From assembly GCA_031291175.1 (NCBI GenBank), contig JARLJO010000047.1:202766-266765 (forward strand): a stretch of 64,000 nucleotides of DNA. The letters run 5' to 3'. This document shows, one piece after another, positions 8,780 through 17,700 of the stretch (the first letter of the stretch is position 1; each line of letters starts with the position of its first letter). This stretch comes from Gammaproteobacteria bacterium (GTDB lineage Bacteria; Pseudomonadota; Gammaproteobacteria; DSM-16500). The notes below the pieces were generated by a model. The model was not told where the DNA came from, made no database searches, and saw nothing but the letters and a program-made list of their open reading frames with translations. The translations under genes were made by a program, and so were the position numbers.

Positions 8780-11599
8780 CTACATAGTCATGACTGACTG
8801 AATCTTCGAGATAGAAATTGATTTATCAAGGGAAAACCGATGATCCACCAAAAGTAACAAGCCATCCGCTTGAGAAATATAACCTTGAATCAAGCTAATT
8901 ATTTCATTCGCTTCAGTTAAACTAAAATCAATCAAAGCTTCATCTATTGCAATTACTTTAAATTTATCACGGAATATTTTATCGCTTATAAACTTAATAA
9001 ATCTTTCTTTAGACCATTTTTTAGAGTATGACAATTCATCTTGCACCCAAGAAATAATTTTATAAGAATCATTATTAACATATAGAACACGAGCAATATT
9101 TTCTTGGAACAATAGATCAATTTTAGACTCGTCGTGTAATCCTGAAATAAGTTTAAGAAATTGTGTTTTCCCTATTCCTGACTTACCTAATACGCTATAC
9201 GAGTTACCAGCTTCAAACATTAGGGGAAAATAGCTGACGCCAGTTTTTGGATTTATAGCTCCCTTAAATAAATAATTATCTTGATTCTTTACTATCATTC
9301 CCCCTGCAAAATATTGATTGTTCCTTTCAAAATCTGACAATCGATGAATAGATATTCGTTGTGCGCTAAACCCAAATAATGCTTGAAAAAGTATTCCTAA
9401 TGATGCATCAACTGCTAAAATTGCGGTTAGAATAAAAACCAATGATCCAGGTGATATCCATGAGTATGTTGAGGCAGATAGCGCTGCTAATATAAATAAA
9501 CCCGACACACACATAATCAAGTTAGAAAAATTCGCTTTAAGCGAAATTAAATTAATGCTTGATTGGTAGAGACCATTAACATTATTTTTAATCATGGCTC
9601 TGCGTAATTTATCTATATAAAAGTAATTCGCCAATTCACCATAACATACTAAATTCTCACCCATAACTAGCAGCTGATTCACCATATCAACGGAAATTGC
9701 TCGTGCGTTATTAATCTTAATTTCAAAAAATCTCCACAATCCAAAACTAAATAATAAGAAAATGCCAACGATCAAAACTCCCAACATACCAAATGATATT
9801 ACTGTTGCTATAACTGATACGAGTAGCAAAGAAAACAACCAGGTAATATCATGTATATACCAACTAATTCTTTCAACAACAGTAGTAAAATCTCGTGATA
9901 ATCTTTGAAAAAGATCAGTTGTATTTTTAAGGGTAGCATTTAACATAATGTCTATCGTTCTATTTTTTGCCCATTGACGTGTATGATCTTCATTTTTTGC
10001 CCCCAGATATACCACAAGTATAATTGATAGAATGGATACGACTAAAATAGTAATTAACTTAGTTATTAACATAATTTTTACGATAGCAATATATCCTACA
10101 AAGGACAAACTTATAGCGGGCAATAAAAACAGGAGTGACTGTGAATTAAAAAACCCGAACAAATCTTTTATTATATTTGCGATTTGCAGTTTTTGAGTAG
10201 ATACAAGTAAGTAATCATTATTTTTAAATACTGCGGTTTTAGTTTCTACTGTCTGCCTTGAGTTATCCCGCTGAGTCTGATGCTTCAAAAAATCTTTGCA
10301 TGATTGCGAGAGAGTGACCTTATCCACAATATAGGGTTCTTGTAAAATACCTATCAATCTATGACACGCGTCAGGATCAAGCGAACTCAAGCTACGTTCA
10401 ATTTTTAGCGACATATCACTTTTGAGTGCCATATGGATGGCTCTAATGATTAAGATTCTTGTTTTCTGTCCTTCTGATATATTGCTACCAAATCTTAATA
10501 AATGTACCTCATCATCAGCAACCCTCAGCTCATCATTCAAGCGAAGCTTTTTTAATAGCCCAAGATCAGCATTATCTTTATCTTCTAAACAGTTTTCTGT
10601 TAATATTCCGTCCCAAATCTCCCAATTATCATCTAGAATTAAATAAGGCTTAAGCGATATTGATAGTCGTTTTGAGCTTTTTTGCATTTCAATAAAAGCT
10701 TTTTTTCCTAGTTGAAAGTTAGTTGCAAAACGGCCAGCCTCCATGATAAGACCAATAAATGGAACTGATAGCCATATTGTTAATAGTAATTGTTTTGAGA
10801 TATCGTTTTTGAATAACATTGAAATCAATATAAGAATAGCTACGGGAAAACACCTTCCAAATGTTATTATATAAAGATCCAATGATCTCCAGATAGAATC
10901 TAGCGCGCGACGATGCAACTCTTTTTCGGTGAGACTGACAATCCTTTTTATAAGTATATTGCTATCAGCCCAATTATTTATTATAGGCCTCCACTCAAGC
11001 CATCTAGACATTTCTCCCAATCGCAACTTTGAAAAATCATATATTTCACCAGTTAAATGAATGCTTTTTCTGGCTATAAAGAATGATATCGGTATAAAAA
11101 ATATAACAGTGGAAATGGCTATAACGCCACTGAGGCCAATTAATAGGTAAATAACAGCAATTCCCATAATAAAACAAATGGGAAAGTAAAATAGTTTTGG
11201 AATGGCTGGGATCGTGTCTAAAAGTAAAAGAATATCTCGACTAATCAGTGTTGACATTAATGATTTATTATCTAAATTCCAGCTTGAAGATATAAAATAT
11301 TCTGTCAATCTTGTACAAAAATTCCTTCTCATCTTTTTCTCAAGAATTAACTGTAAATAACCCAGAAAAAATCTATTGGCTATTAATGCTAATAAGATCT
11401 CAACAGTAAAGCGCATATTTAATTGTTTATAATTAAATATTTTATACAACATAACTATAATTAATATGCTGTTTGCAAAACCTATACTAAAAATAAAAAG
11501 TGAAATCCAAAAATTTAATCCCGTAATATCCAAGCAAGCTCTAAGAAAAGATTTATTTAATATATCTTGCATAGATAAACCCAACAAATTATTCGACAT
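8780..11599 (-). CDS. Fused ABC exporter (TMD-NBD-TMD-NBD) with split, complementary ATPase motifs
   Basis: The 939-residue protein contains two exporter-type halves. TMD1 is about 25-300 and is followed by a reduced NBD1 (about 320-470). NBD1 lacks any Walker A but keeps an ABC signature (ISEGQ, 374-378) and a D-loop-like SLDPD (406-410). TMD2 is about 480-745 and NBD2 is 755-939, with Walker A GKSGIGKT (805-812), Walker B VIAIDE (882-887) and a switch His in VDHRF (920). No signature lies between the NBD2 Walker motifs. One complete ATP site could form from NBD2 Walker and NBD1 signature. No cysteine-protease domain is present. Codon use is very AT-rich. The cargo may be the peptide encoded just upstream. 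Confidence 0.8.
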   Translation of the reverse strand: MSNNLLGLSMQDILNKSFLRACLDITGLNFWISLFIFSIGFANSILIIVMLYKIFNYKQLNMRFTVEILLALIANRFFLGYLQLILEKKMRRNFCTRLTEYFISSSWNLDNKSLMSTLISRDILLLLDTIPAIPKLFYFPICFIMGIAVIYLLIGLSGVIAISTVIFFIPISFFIARKSIHLTGEIYDFSKLRLGEMSRWLEWRPIINNWADSNILIKRIVSLTEKELHRRALDSIWRSLDLYIITFGRCFPVAILILISMLFKNDISKQLLLTIWLSVPFIGLIMEAGRFATNFQLGKKAFIEMQKSSKRLSISLKPYLILDDNWEIWDGILTENCLEDKDNADLGLLKKLRLNDELRVADDEVHLLRFGSNISEGQKTRILIIRAIHMALKSDMSLKIERSLSSLDPDACHRLIGILQEPYIVDKVTLSQSCKDFLKHQTQRDNSRQTVETKTAVFKNNDYLLVSTQKLQIANIIKDLFGFFNSQSLLFLLPAISLSFVGYIAIVKIMLITKLITILVVSILSIILVVYLGAKNEDHTRQWAKNRTIDIMLNATLKNTTDLFQRLSRDFTTVVERISWYIHDITWLFSLLLVSVIATVISFGMLGVLIVGIFLLFSFGLWRFFEIKINNARAISVDMVNQLLVMGENLVCYGELANYFYIDKLRRAMIKNNVNGLYQSSINLISLKANFSNLIMCVSGLFILAALSASTYSWISPGSLVFILTAILAVDASLGILFQALFGFSAQRISIHRLSDFERNNQYFAGGMIVKNQDNYLFKGAINPKTGVSYFPLMFEAGNSYSVLGKSGIGKTQFLKLISGLHDESKIDLLFQENIARVLYVNNDSYKIISWVQDELSYSKKWSKERFIKFISDKIFRDKFKVIAIDEALIDFSLTEANEIISLIQGYISQADGLLLLVDHRFSLDKSISISKIQSVMTM

Positions 11600-11653
11600 T
11601 AAAAATCAATCGCGTCACTCAGTTAAAGTAACGCAATTAAAATGAGTTATTGT

Positions 11654-11791
11654 CTATCTAACATAAACAATAGGTACAGCTGCGCTGTTTCCATTGGGTT
11701 TTTGTTTAGGTTGAGCTTGCTTTGTTAGCTTGGCTAATTTTTGCAAATCCTTTTGAGAAAAAATTTTCTTGATCGCGATCTTATGAAGCAC
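11654..11791 (-). CDS. Possible 45-residue peptide, candidate cargo of the ABC exporter
   Basis: An unbroken short frame ends 54 bases before the ABC exporter on the same strand. With the GTG at 11791 it encodes a basic, amphipathic helix-like N-terminal half (KIAIKKIFSQKDLQKLAKL), a Lys/Gln/Pro linker and a hydrophobic C-terminus NGNSAAVPIVYVR. An AAGGAG sequence touches the GTG, which is too close for an ideal ribosome binding site, so the start is uncertain. The layout of charged leader, linker and small hydrophobic end next to a dedicated exporter resembles peptide bacteriocins or RiPP precursors. No modifying enzyme is nearby. It may also be chance. Confidence 0.4.
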   Translation of the reverse strand: MLHKIAIKKIFSQKDLQKLAKLTKQAQPKQKPNGNSAAVPIVYVR

Positions 11792-11847
11792 TCCTTAGGT
11801 TAAGTTTAACAAAATAGTTCTAGCTGAAATTAACTCAAAAATATCTG

Positions 11848-11874
11848 ATTATATTTTTATTCCCGCACAGTCAA
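11848..11874 (-). promoter_or_regulatory. Possible promoter for the peptide/ABC unit
   Basis: On the minus strand TTGACT (11869-11874) and TATAAT (11848-11853) are separated by 15 bases, two short of ideal. The predicted start of transcription would leave a leader of about 50 bases before the peptide frame. Confidence 0.35.
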
Positions 11875-12177
11875 AGCAATCGTCAAAACCTGACACATTA
11901 AATTGTCGGTCATTTCTTACATGACCCTCAAATTTACAAATCTGAATGAGGTTTAGCCATAAAATATCATTTTGTTCTTATCGTGCATATGGGTTATCTC
12001 TTAAATTGCTGTACGCTCTAAGCGTTGTTTTTGCATTCTGAATCTCATACTGAACCAAGCAAATTTGCGCTCTACTAATGGCTGCGCATAGGGAGGGAAT
12101 GAAACTATTCAGGGGATAAGAGAATCAGGTTCCGTATCCGCTGCATACGGACTACGTGCTGTAAAGATGGGGGAATT
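11875..12177. other. AT-rich non-coding gap at the island edge
   Basis: I see no supportable gene between the peptide/ABC promoter and tRNA-Lys. This is where an integrase might have been expected if the island entered at the tRNA; none remains. Confidence 0.5.
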
Positions 12178-12253
12178 TGGTGGGCCGTCTGCGATTCGAA
12201 CGCAGGACCAACAGGTTAAAAGCCTGCTGCTCTACCGACTGAGCTAACGGCCC
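12178..12253 (-). tRNA. tRNA-Lys (anticodon TTT)
   Basis: The 76-base gene reads GGGCCGTTAGCTCAG at the 5' end and has D arm, anticodon loop CTTTTAA (anticodon TTT), a GTTCGAA T loop and an encoded CCA. The 7-bp acceptor GGGCCGT pairs fully with ACGGCCC. Its 3' part is repeated at 962-1020. Confidence 0.97.
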
Positions 12254-12351
12254 GTTACTTTTTAAAACGGGTTTAAATCTTGAAGGTGCCAATGATACAT
12301 GCTTATAAAAAAATTTCAACGTCCAGTAACGTCTCTTCACAAATATTTATG

Positions 12352-12957
12352 TCATTCTATCTGTAAACGGACCTTAAGTCGGTCTTCAATTATCCAATCT
12401 GCTAATTTTCTGGTCGATTGCTCGTCTGAGCCAGGTGAGAACAAAACCTGACAACGCTCAGTCAGCTTATATTTCTCTAAAATAATCTTGGCCCAGTCAT
12501 AATCTTCGCGACCACCAATGACAAATTTAATCTGATCATGCGGAAATAAATGGTCTAAATTAGCAAATAAAGTCCTATCCATCTCTCCAGAGCCCGGGGT
12601 TTTAATATCTACGACCTTCACCACCCGATTATCCACCCCCGACACATCCAATGCCCCACTCGTCTCTAACGATACCTCATAGCCCGCATTGCAAAGCCTC
12701 TCCAGGAGCGAAAGACAAGCCTCCTGTGCCAAAGGCTCCCCACCTGTCAACGTCACATAGTGCGCGCCGTAGGAGGCCACTTCTTTCAGGATATCGTCGA
12801 TCTCAACCCAGTCGCCACCGAGAAAGGCATAGGCCGAGTCACAACAAAGACAATGCAAAGGACACCCTGCCAAACGTACAAAAACCGTGGGAAGTCCCAC
12901 GGTTCTGGTTTCGCCCTGCAAGGAGAAAAAGATCTCAGTGATATGCAGCTGGCTCAT
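12352..12957 (-). CDS. queE: 7-carboxy-7-deazaguanine synthase
   Basis: This radical-SAM enzyme converts 6-carboxytetrahydropterin to 7-carboxy-7-deazaguanine in queuosine synthesis. It has the N-terminal FFSLQGE motif, the 4Fe-4S triad spaced CxxxCxxC in GCPLHCLCCDS and TLTGGEPL for S-adenosylmethionine binding. It overlaps the cpoB stop by one base (TAATG). The C-terminus is about 13 residues short: after VRLQIE comes TGA, then codons for HKYL and a second TGA, where homologues usually continue with a leucine and a Trp. The core is complete, so activity is still possible. Confidence 0.9.
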   Translation of the reverse strand: MSQLHITEIFFSLQGETRTVGLPTVFVRLAGCPLHCLCCDSAYAFLGGDWVEIDDILKEVASYGAHYVTLTGGEPLAQEACLSLLERLCNAGYEVSLETSGALDVSGVDNRVVKVVDIKTPGSGEMDRTLFANLDHLFPHDQIKFVIGGREDYDWAKIILEKYKLTERCQVLFSPGSDEQSTRKLADWIIEDRLKVRLQIE

Positions 12958-13952
12958 TAATGGCCGGAGATTTTAATTTGCTTTAACTGCTCCGAAGCTA
13001 AATGAGCAGAAGTCGTCCCAGGATAATGATTGATGACCGCTTTGAAGGCTGATTTCGCGTCTGACCACTTCATTAGAGTGGAATAGGCTAAACCTAGCTT
13101 CAATTGCGCATCAGCCGCTTTAGGATAATCAGGATAGTTTTTAACAACGTTCCCAAACTCCGTGACCGCCTGATCATTTTTACCCATCAAACTATAAAGC
13201 TGACCTAACCAATAATGCGCATTGCCAGCAAATTGCCCCGAAGGGTATTTTTGCAGCATGTTTTGCAAGGTAGCTGCCGCATCATTGTATTTTTTGGCTT
13301 TAATCAGGTTATACGCTGTTTGATAAATTTGTTGCTCTTCGGCCACATTCGGTTGCCCGACTGTCTTTGCCGCCGCCGCTTTCGCACTGGCAGAAGACTT
13401 CGTCTTCGCGATCGAGTCTGCCGGCGTGCTACCCATATCTGAATCATCCACTGCTGACGGCGCTACCGCTGCAGAAGAAGAACCTTTCTGGCTAAGGCGT
13501 TTATCAAGGTCAGCATACGCTTTCTTTTGCTGGGTTTGTAATTCTTGCAACTGATGAGTGAGATCCTCTACCTGACCACGTAACGCCTGAAGCTGGCTTT
13601 GCATATCCGCCATTTTCGGGGTGGAATCAGAATGCAGCATATTATTAATCTGCTGCTCAAGACGCCCCACACGCTGCGCCAAGGTCAACTGCACCGGTGA
13701 AGGAGACAGATCTTGGTCTGGCCCTGCCATCGGTCTAGGTGGCTCCCCACGTGGACCTTGCGGCCCCATCGGTGCAGGCCCACCCAGATTATCCGGCGGT
13801 GGAACCGCTGAAGTTTCTGGTTGCTGGCCATCAAACTGAGGTGGATAGGTATCCACATCGTAGACGGGCGCATCTTCTGCAAAAGCGTTCATAGCGATGC
13901 AAGAAGTAAGCATCGCTACGAGAAAACCCTGTTTAAGACTGGAAGTCATCAT
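12957..13952 (-). CDS. cpoB: Tol-Pal system protein CpoB (YbgF)
   Basis: A 331-residue periplasmic protein. It has a signal peptide (cleavage near AFA-EDA, residue 25), a Pro/Gly-rich stretch at about 30-80, an N-terminal coiled coil (about 85-150) for trimerisation, an Ala/Ser linker, and three TPR repeats in the C-terminal 125 residues beginning at EEQQIYQTAYNLIKAKKY. CpoB links Tol-Pal constriction to peptidoglycan synthesis by PBP1b. The Pro-rich insert after the signal peptide is longer than in E. coli. It sits three bases after pal, at the usual end of the cluster. Confidence 0.93.
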   Translation of the reverse strand: MMTSSLKQGFLVAMLTSCIAMNAFAEDAPVYDVDTYPPQFDGQQPETSAVPPPDNLGGPAPMGPQGPRGEPPRPMAGPDQDLSPSPVQLTLAQRVGRLEQQINNMLHSDSTPKMADMQSQLQALRGQVEDLTHQLQELQTQQKKAYADLDKRLSQKGSSSAAVAPSAVDDSDMGSTPADSIAKTKSSASAKAAAAKTVGQPNVAEEQQIYQTAYNLIKAKKYNDAAATLQNMLQKYPSGQFAGNAHYWLGQLYSLMGKNDQAVTEFGNVVKNYPDYPKAADAQLKLGLAYSTLMKWSDAKSAFKAVINHYPGTTSAHLASEQLKQIKISGH

Positions 13953-13955
13953 AAA

Positions 13956-14486
13956 TTACTTCTGCAAATAAACTAATACAGCACGTCTATCCTGTTTGAA
14001 ATCTTCTTCGTTGTGACCTGGTACAGCCAATCTTTCTGCGCCGTAGCTGATTACGCGAATTTGATCAGGATTGACACCCTTGGATTTCATGATTTCAGCA
14101 ACGGCATTGGCACGACGCTCACCCAAGGCTACGTTGTATTCACGGCTACCGCGTGGATCGGTATGACCTTCTAACAAGACTTTGGTACGAGGATTAGCCA
14201 TGATGCGATCTGCATTAGCATAAATCGCTGGTTTTTCGTTATCGTTCACTTCGCTTCTATCAAAGTCGAAATAATAAACGTGCTTCGCTAACAATTGTTG
14301 TGGGCTCATGCCATCAGTACCAAATGTACCGCTGCCATCACCTAAACCACTGGATTGCGCGCCGCCACCATTCACATCTGCCATATCCGCATTATCACTG
14401 CTGCTCTTGTGCATGGAAGAACAAGCAGCCAGACTGAGAATGCCACAGCTAACGATCATAACTTGAACTAATTTTTTGATTTTCAT
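13956..14486 (-). CDS. pal: Peptidoglycan-associated lipoprotein
   Basis: The 176-residue protein starts at the ATG at 14486, behind GGGAG; a longer upstream frame overlaps tolB and is not used. It has a lipoprotein signal ending LAAC (Cys near residue 22), then a Ser/Gly-rich tether and an OmpA-like domain with YFDFDRSEVND and the peptidoglycan-binding signature GHTDPRGSREYNVALGERRA. It anchors the outer membrane to the cell wall and binds TolB. Confidence 0.96.
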   Translation of the reverse strand: MKIKKLVQVMIVSCGILSLAACSSMHKSSSDNADMADVNGGGAQSSGLGDGSGTFGTDGMSPQQLLAKHVYYFDFDRSEVNDNEKPAIYANADRIMANPRTKVLLEGHTDPRGSREYNVALGERRANAVAEIMKSKGVNPDQIRVISYGAERLAVPGHNEEDFKQDRRAVLVYLQK

Positions 14487-14547
14487 TACTTTTTTCTCCC
14501 TTAGAAATCCTTTTAGTTGCCTGAGTATACCGCGAAAAATAGTCGCA

Positions 14548-15870
14548 TCAAGATAAAAATGGTGACCAAGCCGGGTCTTGAACATCACCCGAACGCGCCG
14601 GTAATCTTATCTGAACACGTCCATCGCTGGATGCCATGCCCAACACATTTCGACCACTATAATTGGTACCATAAAGTACCATGCTGCCATTCGGTGCAAT
14701 GCTTGGTGATTCATTATCTGCGCCATTGGTTAACAGATGGAAACTACCACCGTTTAAATCCAATAATCCCACATTGAAAACACCGTTTTCACGATGCAAC
14801 ATCGCAAGGTGATTGCCATCGCCAGTGTAGGAGGCTCTCGCGTTATAGTCGCCATCATAGCTCAAGCGAGACACAGCACGTGTAGCAACATTCAACTGAT
14901 AAATCTGCGGACCACCCCCACGATTGGAGGTAAACGCAATGGTTCTGCCATTTGGCGACCAGGTTGGCTCGGTATTGATAGACCAATCATGCGTCATAGG
15001 GGATAACTGACGGGTGGCGAGATCCAAGACATAGATATTAGGTGAACCGTCTTTGGATAAAACGACTGCCAGTTTTCTACCGTCTGGTGACCAAGCTGGA
15101 GCACCATTAATACCGCGGAATTGACTGACGATATGTCTTGCGCCGGTTGCCAACTCTTCAATATAAATTGAAGCGCGCTGATTCTCGAAAGAGACATACG
15201 CAATTTGTCTGCCATTCGGTGACCAAGCGGGCGACATAATAGGATCTTTTGAGGTCAGAAGAGGGCGTGGGTTATAGCCGTCTTGATCGGAGACTTCTAA
15301 CACATAACGCGTAGGACCATTCGGTACACGCTGCACTAAAATATAAGCCAGGCGGGTTGAAAAAACACCACGAACCCCTAAAACCTGTTGATAAATCATG
15401 TCGCTGATATGATGCGCTAACGGACGTAATTGCGCGCCTGATACTTCAATCTTTTTGCTGACGACAACAGCTTGTTGTCCTGCGTCCGCCTTACCTTTAA
15501 TGACATCCAGTAATTGGAACGTCACTTCATAACGATCATACCCCACAGAACGAATCTGACCGATCGCCAGATTATCCACGCCTAAATTGCGGAAATAATC
15601 AAATTGCACATCGTGAACGCTGGAAGGAAAGCTGCTAAGCGAGTTACGGCCATAGACTTTAAAACGACCACTGTTTTGAAGATCATTGCTAATGATAGCT
15701 GAAATATCTTCTGGTGGATTTGAACCTTCTGTTGCGAAAGGTGAAATGGCAATGGGTATTGCGCCGGCGACCCCTCGGGTCAACTCCAGACTCAATAAAG
15801 CAAAAGCACAGTTAGAAAAAATCAAGCTGACGAAAAGAAATAAAATTGCGGAAAATTTACGCATAATCAC
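14548..15870 (-). CDS. tolB: Tol-Pal periplasmic beta-propeller protein TolB
   Basis: A 440-residue protein with a signal peptide (about 1-24), an N-terminal alpha/beta domain containing PEDISAIISNDLQNSGRF, and a C-terminal six-bladed propeller with repeated SPAWSPNGR-type (WD40-like) motifs from about residue 200. It interacts with Pal and TolA in the periplasm. ATG codons at 15870 and 15864 are both possible starts. It is separated from pal by 61 bases. Confidence 0.96.
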   Translation of the reverse strand: MIMRKFSAILFLFVSLIFSNCAFALLSLELTRGVAGAIPIAISPFATEGSNPPEDISAIISNDLQNSGRFKVYGRNSLSSFPSSVHDVQFDYFRNLGVDNLAIGQIRSVGYDRYEVTFQLLDVIKGKADAGQQAVVVSKKIEVSGAQLRPLAHHISDMIYQQVLGVRGVFSTRLAYILVQRVPNGPTRYVLEVSDQDGYNPRPLLTSKDPIMSPAWSPNGRQIAYVSFENQRASIYIEELATGARHIVSQFRGINGAPAWSPDGRKLAVVLSKDGSPNIYVLDLATRQLSPMTHDWSINTEPTWSPNGRTIAFTSNRGGGPQIYQLNVATRAVSRLSYDGDYNARASYTGDGNHLAMLHRENGVFNVGLLDLNGGSFHLLTNGADNESPSIAPNGSMVLYGTNYSGRNVLGMASSDGRVQIRLPARSGDVQDPAWSPFLS

Positions 15871-15950
15871 TAAGGCCTCCAGTTGCTAAAGCTAAGCTGG
15901 ATTTTATAGCATAACTTCCAGATTGAAGCTAGACGACTGCTAAAAGATAG

Positions 15951-17456
15951 CTACACCTGGCTATGAATCGTGACAAGCATTGCCGAGTCAAATGCCGTCG
16001 CCGCCATTGCCACACAAAATAAATGCCCTTGCATCACCGAACAGCCTAACTCTTCTAATAGTTTTCGCTGGTTAGGAGACTCAACGGATTCGGCCACCGC
16101 CGTCAATTGCAGACTGTGAGCCAGCGCAATAATCATTTTAACAATGTGTTCGCTTTCTTTATCCGTACTAATATCTCGCACCAAGGTACCATCAATTTTT
16201 AAATAATCGACTGGGAAACGTCGCAAGTGCTGCAAAGAAAGATAACCGGTTCCAAAATCATCTATCGCAATCTGCACGCCTAAGTGCCGGAGCATCAACA
16301 AGGTTTTTTCCACCATCTCTAGCTTCGGAAAAAGCACACCCTCTGAAATTTCCAGCACCAGATCGCCTGGTTGCATTTTCGTGTCTTGTAAAATCTGTGA
16401 AACCCGATGCACAAACTGTGGATTTTCCAGTTGACGTAGTGAAACATTGACCGAAATATTATTGGGATGAAATCCAGTCTCTTCCCATTTCTTAAATTGC
16501 TGACAAGCATTCAACAACACCCACTCGCCGATAGCAATGATACGACCATTGTTTTCTGCCAGTTGTAAAAATTCCAGCGGCGAAATCAAACCAAAATCAG
16601 GGTGCATCCAGCGCAGCAATGCCTCCATCGAAATAATTTTTTTTGTTTCCACATTTATAATGGGCTGATAATGCAATGCAAATTCGTGATAAATCTTATT
16701 ACTGCGCAGATGAGAATTTAACATGAGCTCGCGACGGCTGGAGGCCTGCATTTCGGATCGGTAAAACTGAAACACATTGCCACCACGAGCCTTGGCCTGT
16801 TGCAAAGCCGTGTCTGCATTTTTTAACAGGACTTGTCCGTCTACGCCATCCATTGGATAAATACTGATACCAAAACACGTTGTGACATATAACTCATGAT
16901 TTTGAATCAAGAAAGGTTCTGAAATAATATCCATAATACGTTGCGCCACATAAGAGATGGCTTCTGCTTTGGATAATTGCGGCAGGATGAAAACAAACTT
17001 GTCATCAGGAAAACGACTTAACGTATCCACTGTTCGAATACAAGATTTAAGCCGCATCACGATTTCTTTGAGGAGTGCATCCTTCACTTCGGCGCCTAAA
17101 ATATTCTCTATGGTTTCTAGTTCTTCAATATTCAATGCTATCACAGCAAAGATGAGCTCATAACGTTTAGACTGATTAATGGTTTGCATCAAACGATCTT
17201 CTAACACTTGACGGCTGGGGAGATTTGTCAATGGATCCACTGTACTTGTATAATCCAGACGGGTTTGCGTATCAGCGAGGTCGGCGCTAAGTTTATTTTT
17301 TTCTTTTCGTTCTTGTTCGTATTGTTGTTCGGCCAAATGTAGCTGATTTTTCATTGCCTGATAACGGAAAGACATACGCAGCAGCTGATATACCAGCAAT
17401 AAAATGGCGATACCACCAATTGCAATCAATGCCAGAATAAACCACAACATATCCAA
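15951..17456 (-). CDS. GGDEF-EAL protein, predicted c-di-GMP phosphodiesterase
   Basis: The 501-residue protein has one N-terminal membrane helix (about 5-25), a short coiled coil, a GGDEF domain (about 65-225) and an EAL domain (about 240-490). The active-site loop of the cyclase is FPDDKF instead of GGDEF, so synthesis is unlikely. The EAL domain keeps MEALLRW, EISEG, IDDFGTG and the KID lysine, so hydrolysis of c-di-GMP is predicted. Insertion between tolA and tolB is not the usual Tol-Pal order and suggests coupling of envelope constriction and second-messenger turnover, or simple insertion. Confidence 0.88.
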   Translation of the reverse strand: MDMLWFILALIAIGGIAILLLVYQLLRMSFRYQAMKNQLHLAEQQYEQERKEKNKLSADLADTQTRLDYTSTVDPLTNLPSRQVLEDRLMQTINQSKRYELIFAVIALNIEELETIENILGAEVKDALLKEIVMRLKSCIRTVDTLSRFPDDKFVFILPQLSKAEAISYVAQRIMDIISEPFLIQNHELYVTTCFGISIYPMDGVDGQVLLKNADTALQQAKARGGNVFQFYRSEMQASSRRELMLNSHLRSNKIYHEFALHYQPIINVETKKIISMEALLRWMHPDFGLISPLEFLQLAENNGRIIAIGEWVLLNACQQFKKWEETGFHPNNISVNVSLRQLENPQFVHRVSQILQDTKMQPGDLVLEISEGVLFPKLEMVEKTLLMLRHLGVQIAIDDFGTGYLSLQHLRRFPVDYLKIDGTLVRDISTDKESEHIVKMIIALAHSLQLTAVAESVESPNQRKLLEELGCSVMQGHLFCVAMAATAFDSAMLVTIHSQV

Positions 17457-17534
17457 TCTCCGTATTCGGTTAACTTCCGTTGCCTTCCAGGCAGCCCATG
17501 CTGGGTATTTATCTCATATCCACAAAAATGACCC

Positions 17535-17672
17535 TGTCATTCCCGCTTAGGGGGGAATCTATTATTAGCAAGAGCAACTAATAAGCTATCTTAATCCCCT
17601 GATGCCTACTTAACTCGTTCTACTAAAAATAGTGGTTTTGAGAAATAGTTTCCCGCCTGCGCGGGAATGACA
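17535..17672. repeat. MITE-like element with inverted ends TGTCATTCCCGC
   Basis: The left end TGTCATTCCCGC (17535-17546) is the exact reverse complement of the right end GCGGGAATGACA (17661-17672). About 114 bases lie between them, including a second GC-rich hairpin near the right end. It fills the tolA to GGDEF-EAL gap. Ends of this sequence are common in proteobacterial small palindromic repeats. Confidence 0.65.
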
Positions 17673-17700
17673 ATTGTTTAGAACCTAATGCAGAGCCCCT

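Noticed and set aside
8780..11599. Two separate ABC genes split by sequencing error
   Set aside because: The frame is continuous for 939 codons with consistent composition, and motif loss is complementary. It reads as one fused gene.
14487..14588. N-terminal extension of pal
   Set aside because: It would overlap tolB and hide the lipoprotein signal. The ATG at 14486 has a clear ribosome binding site and gives LAAC at the expected place.
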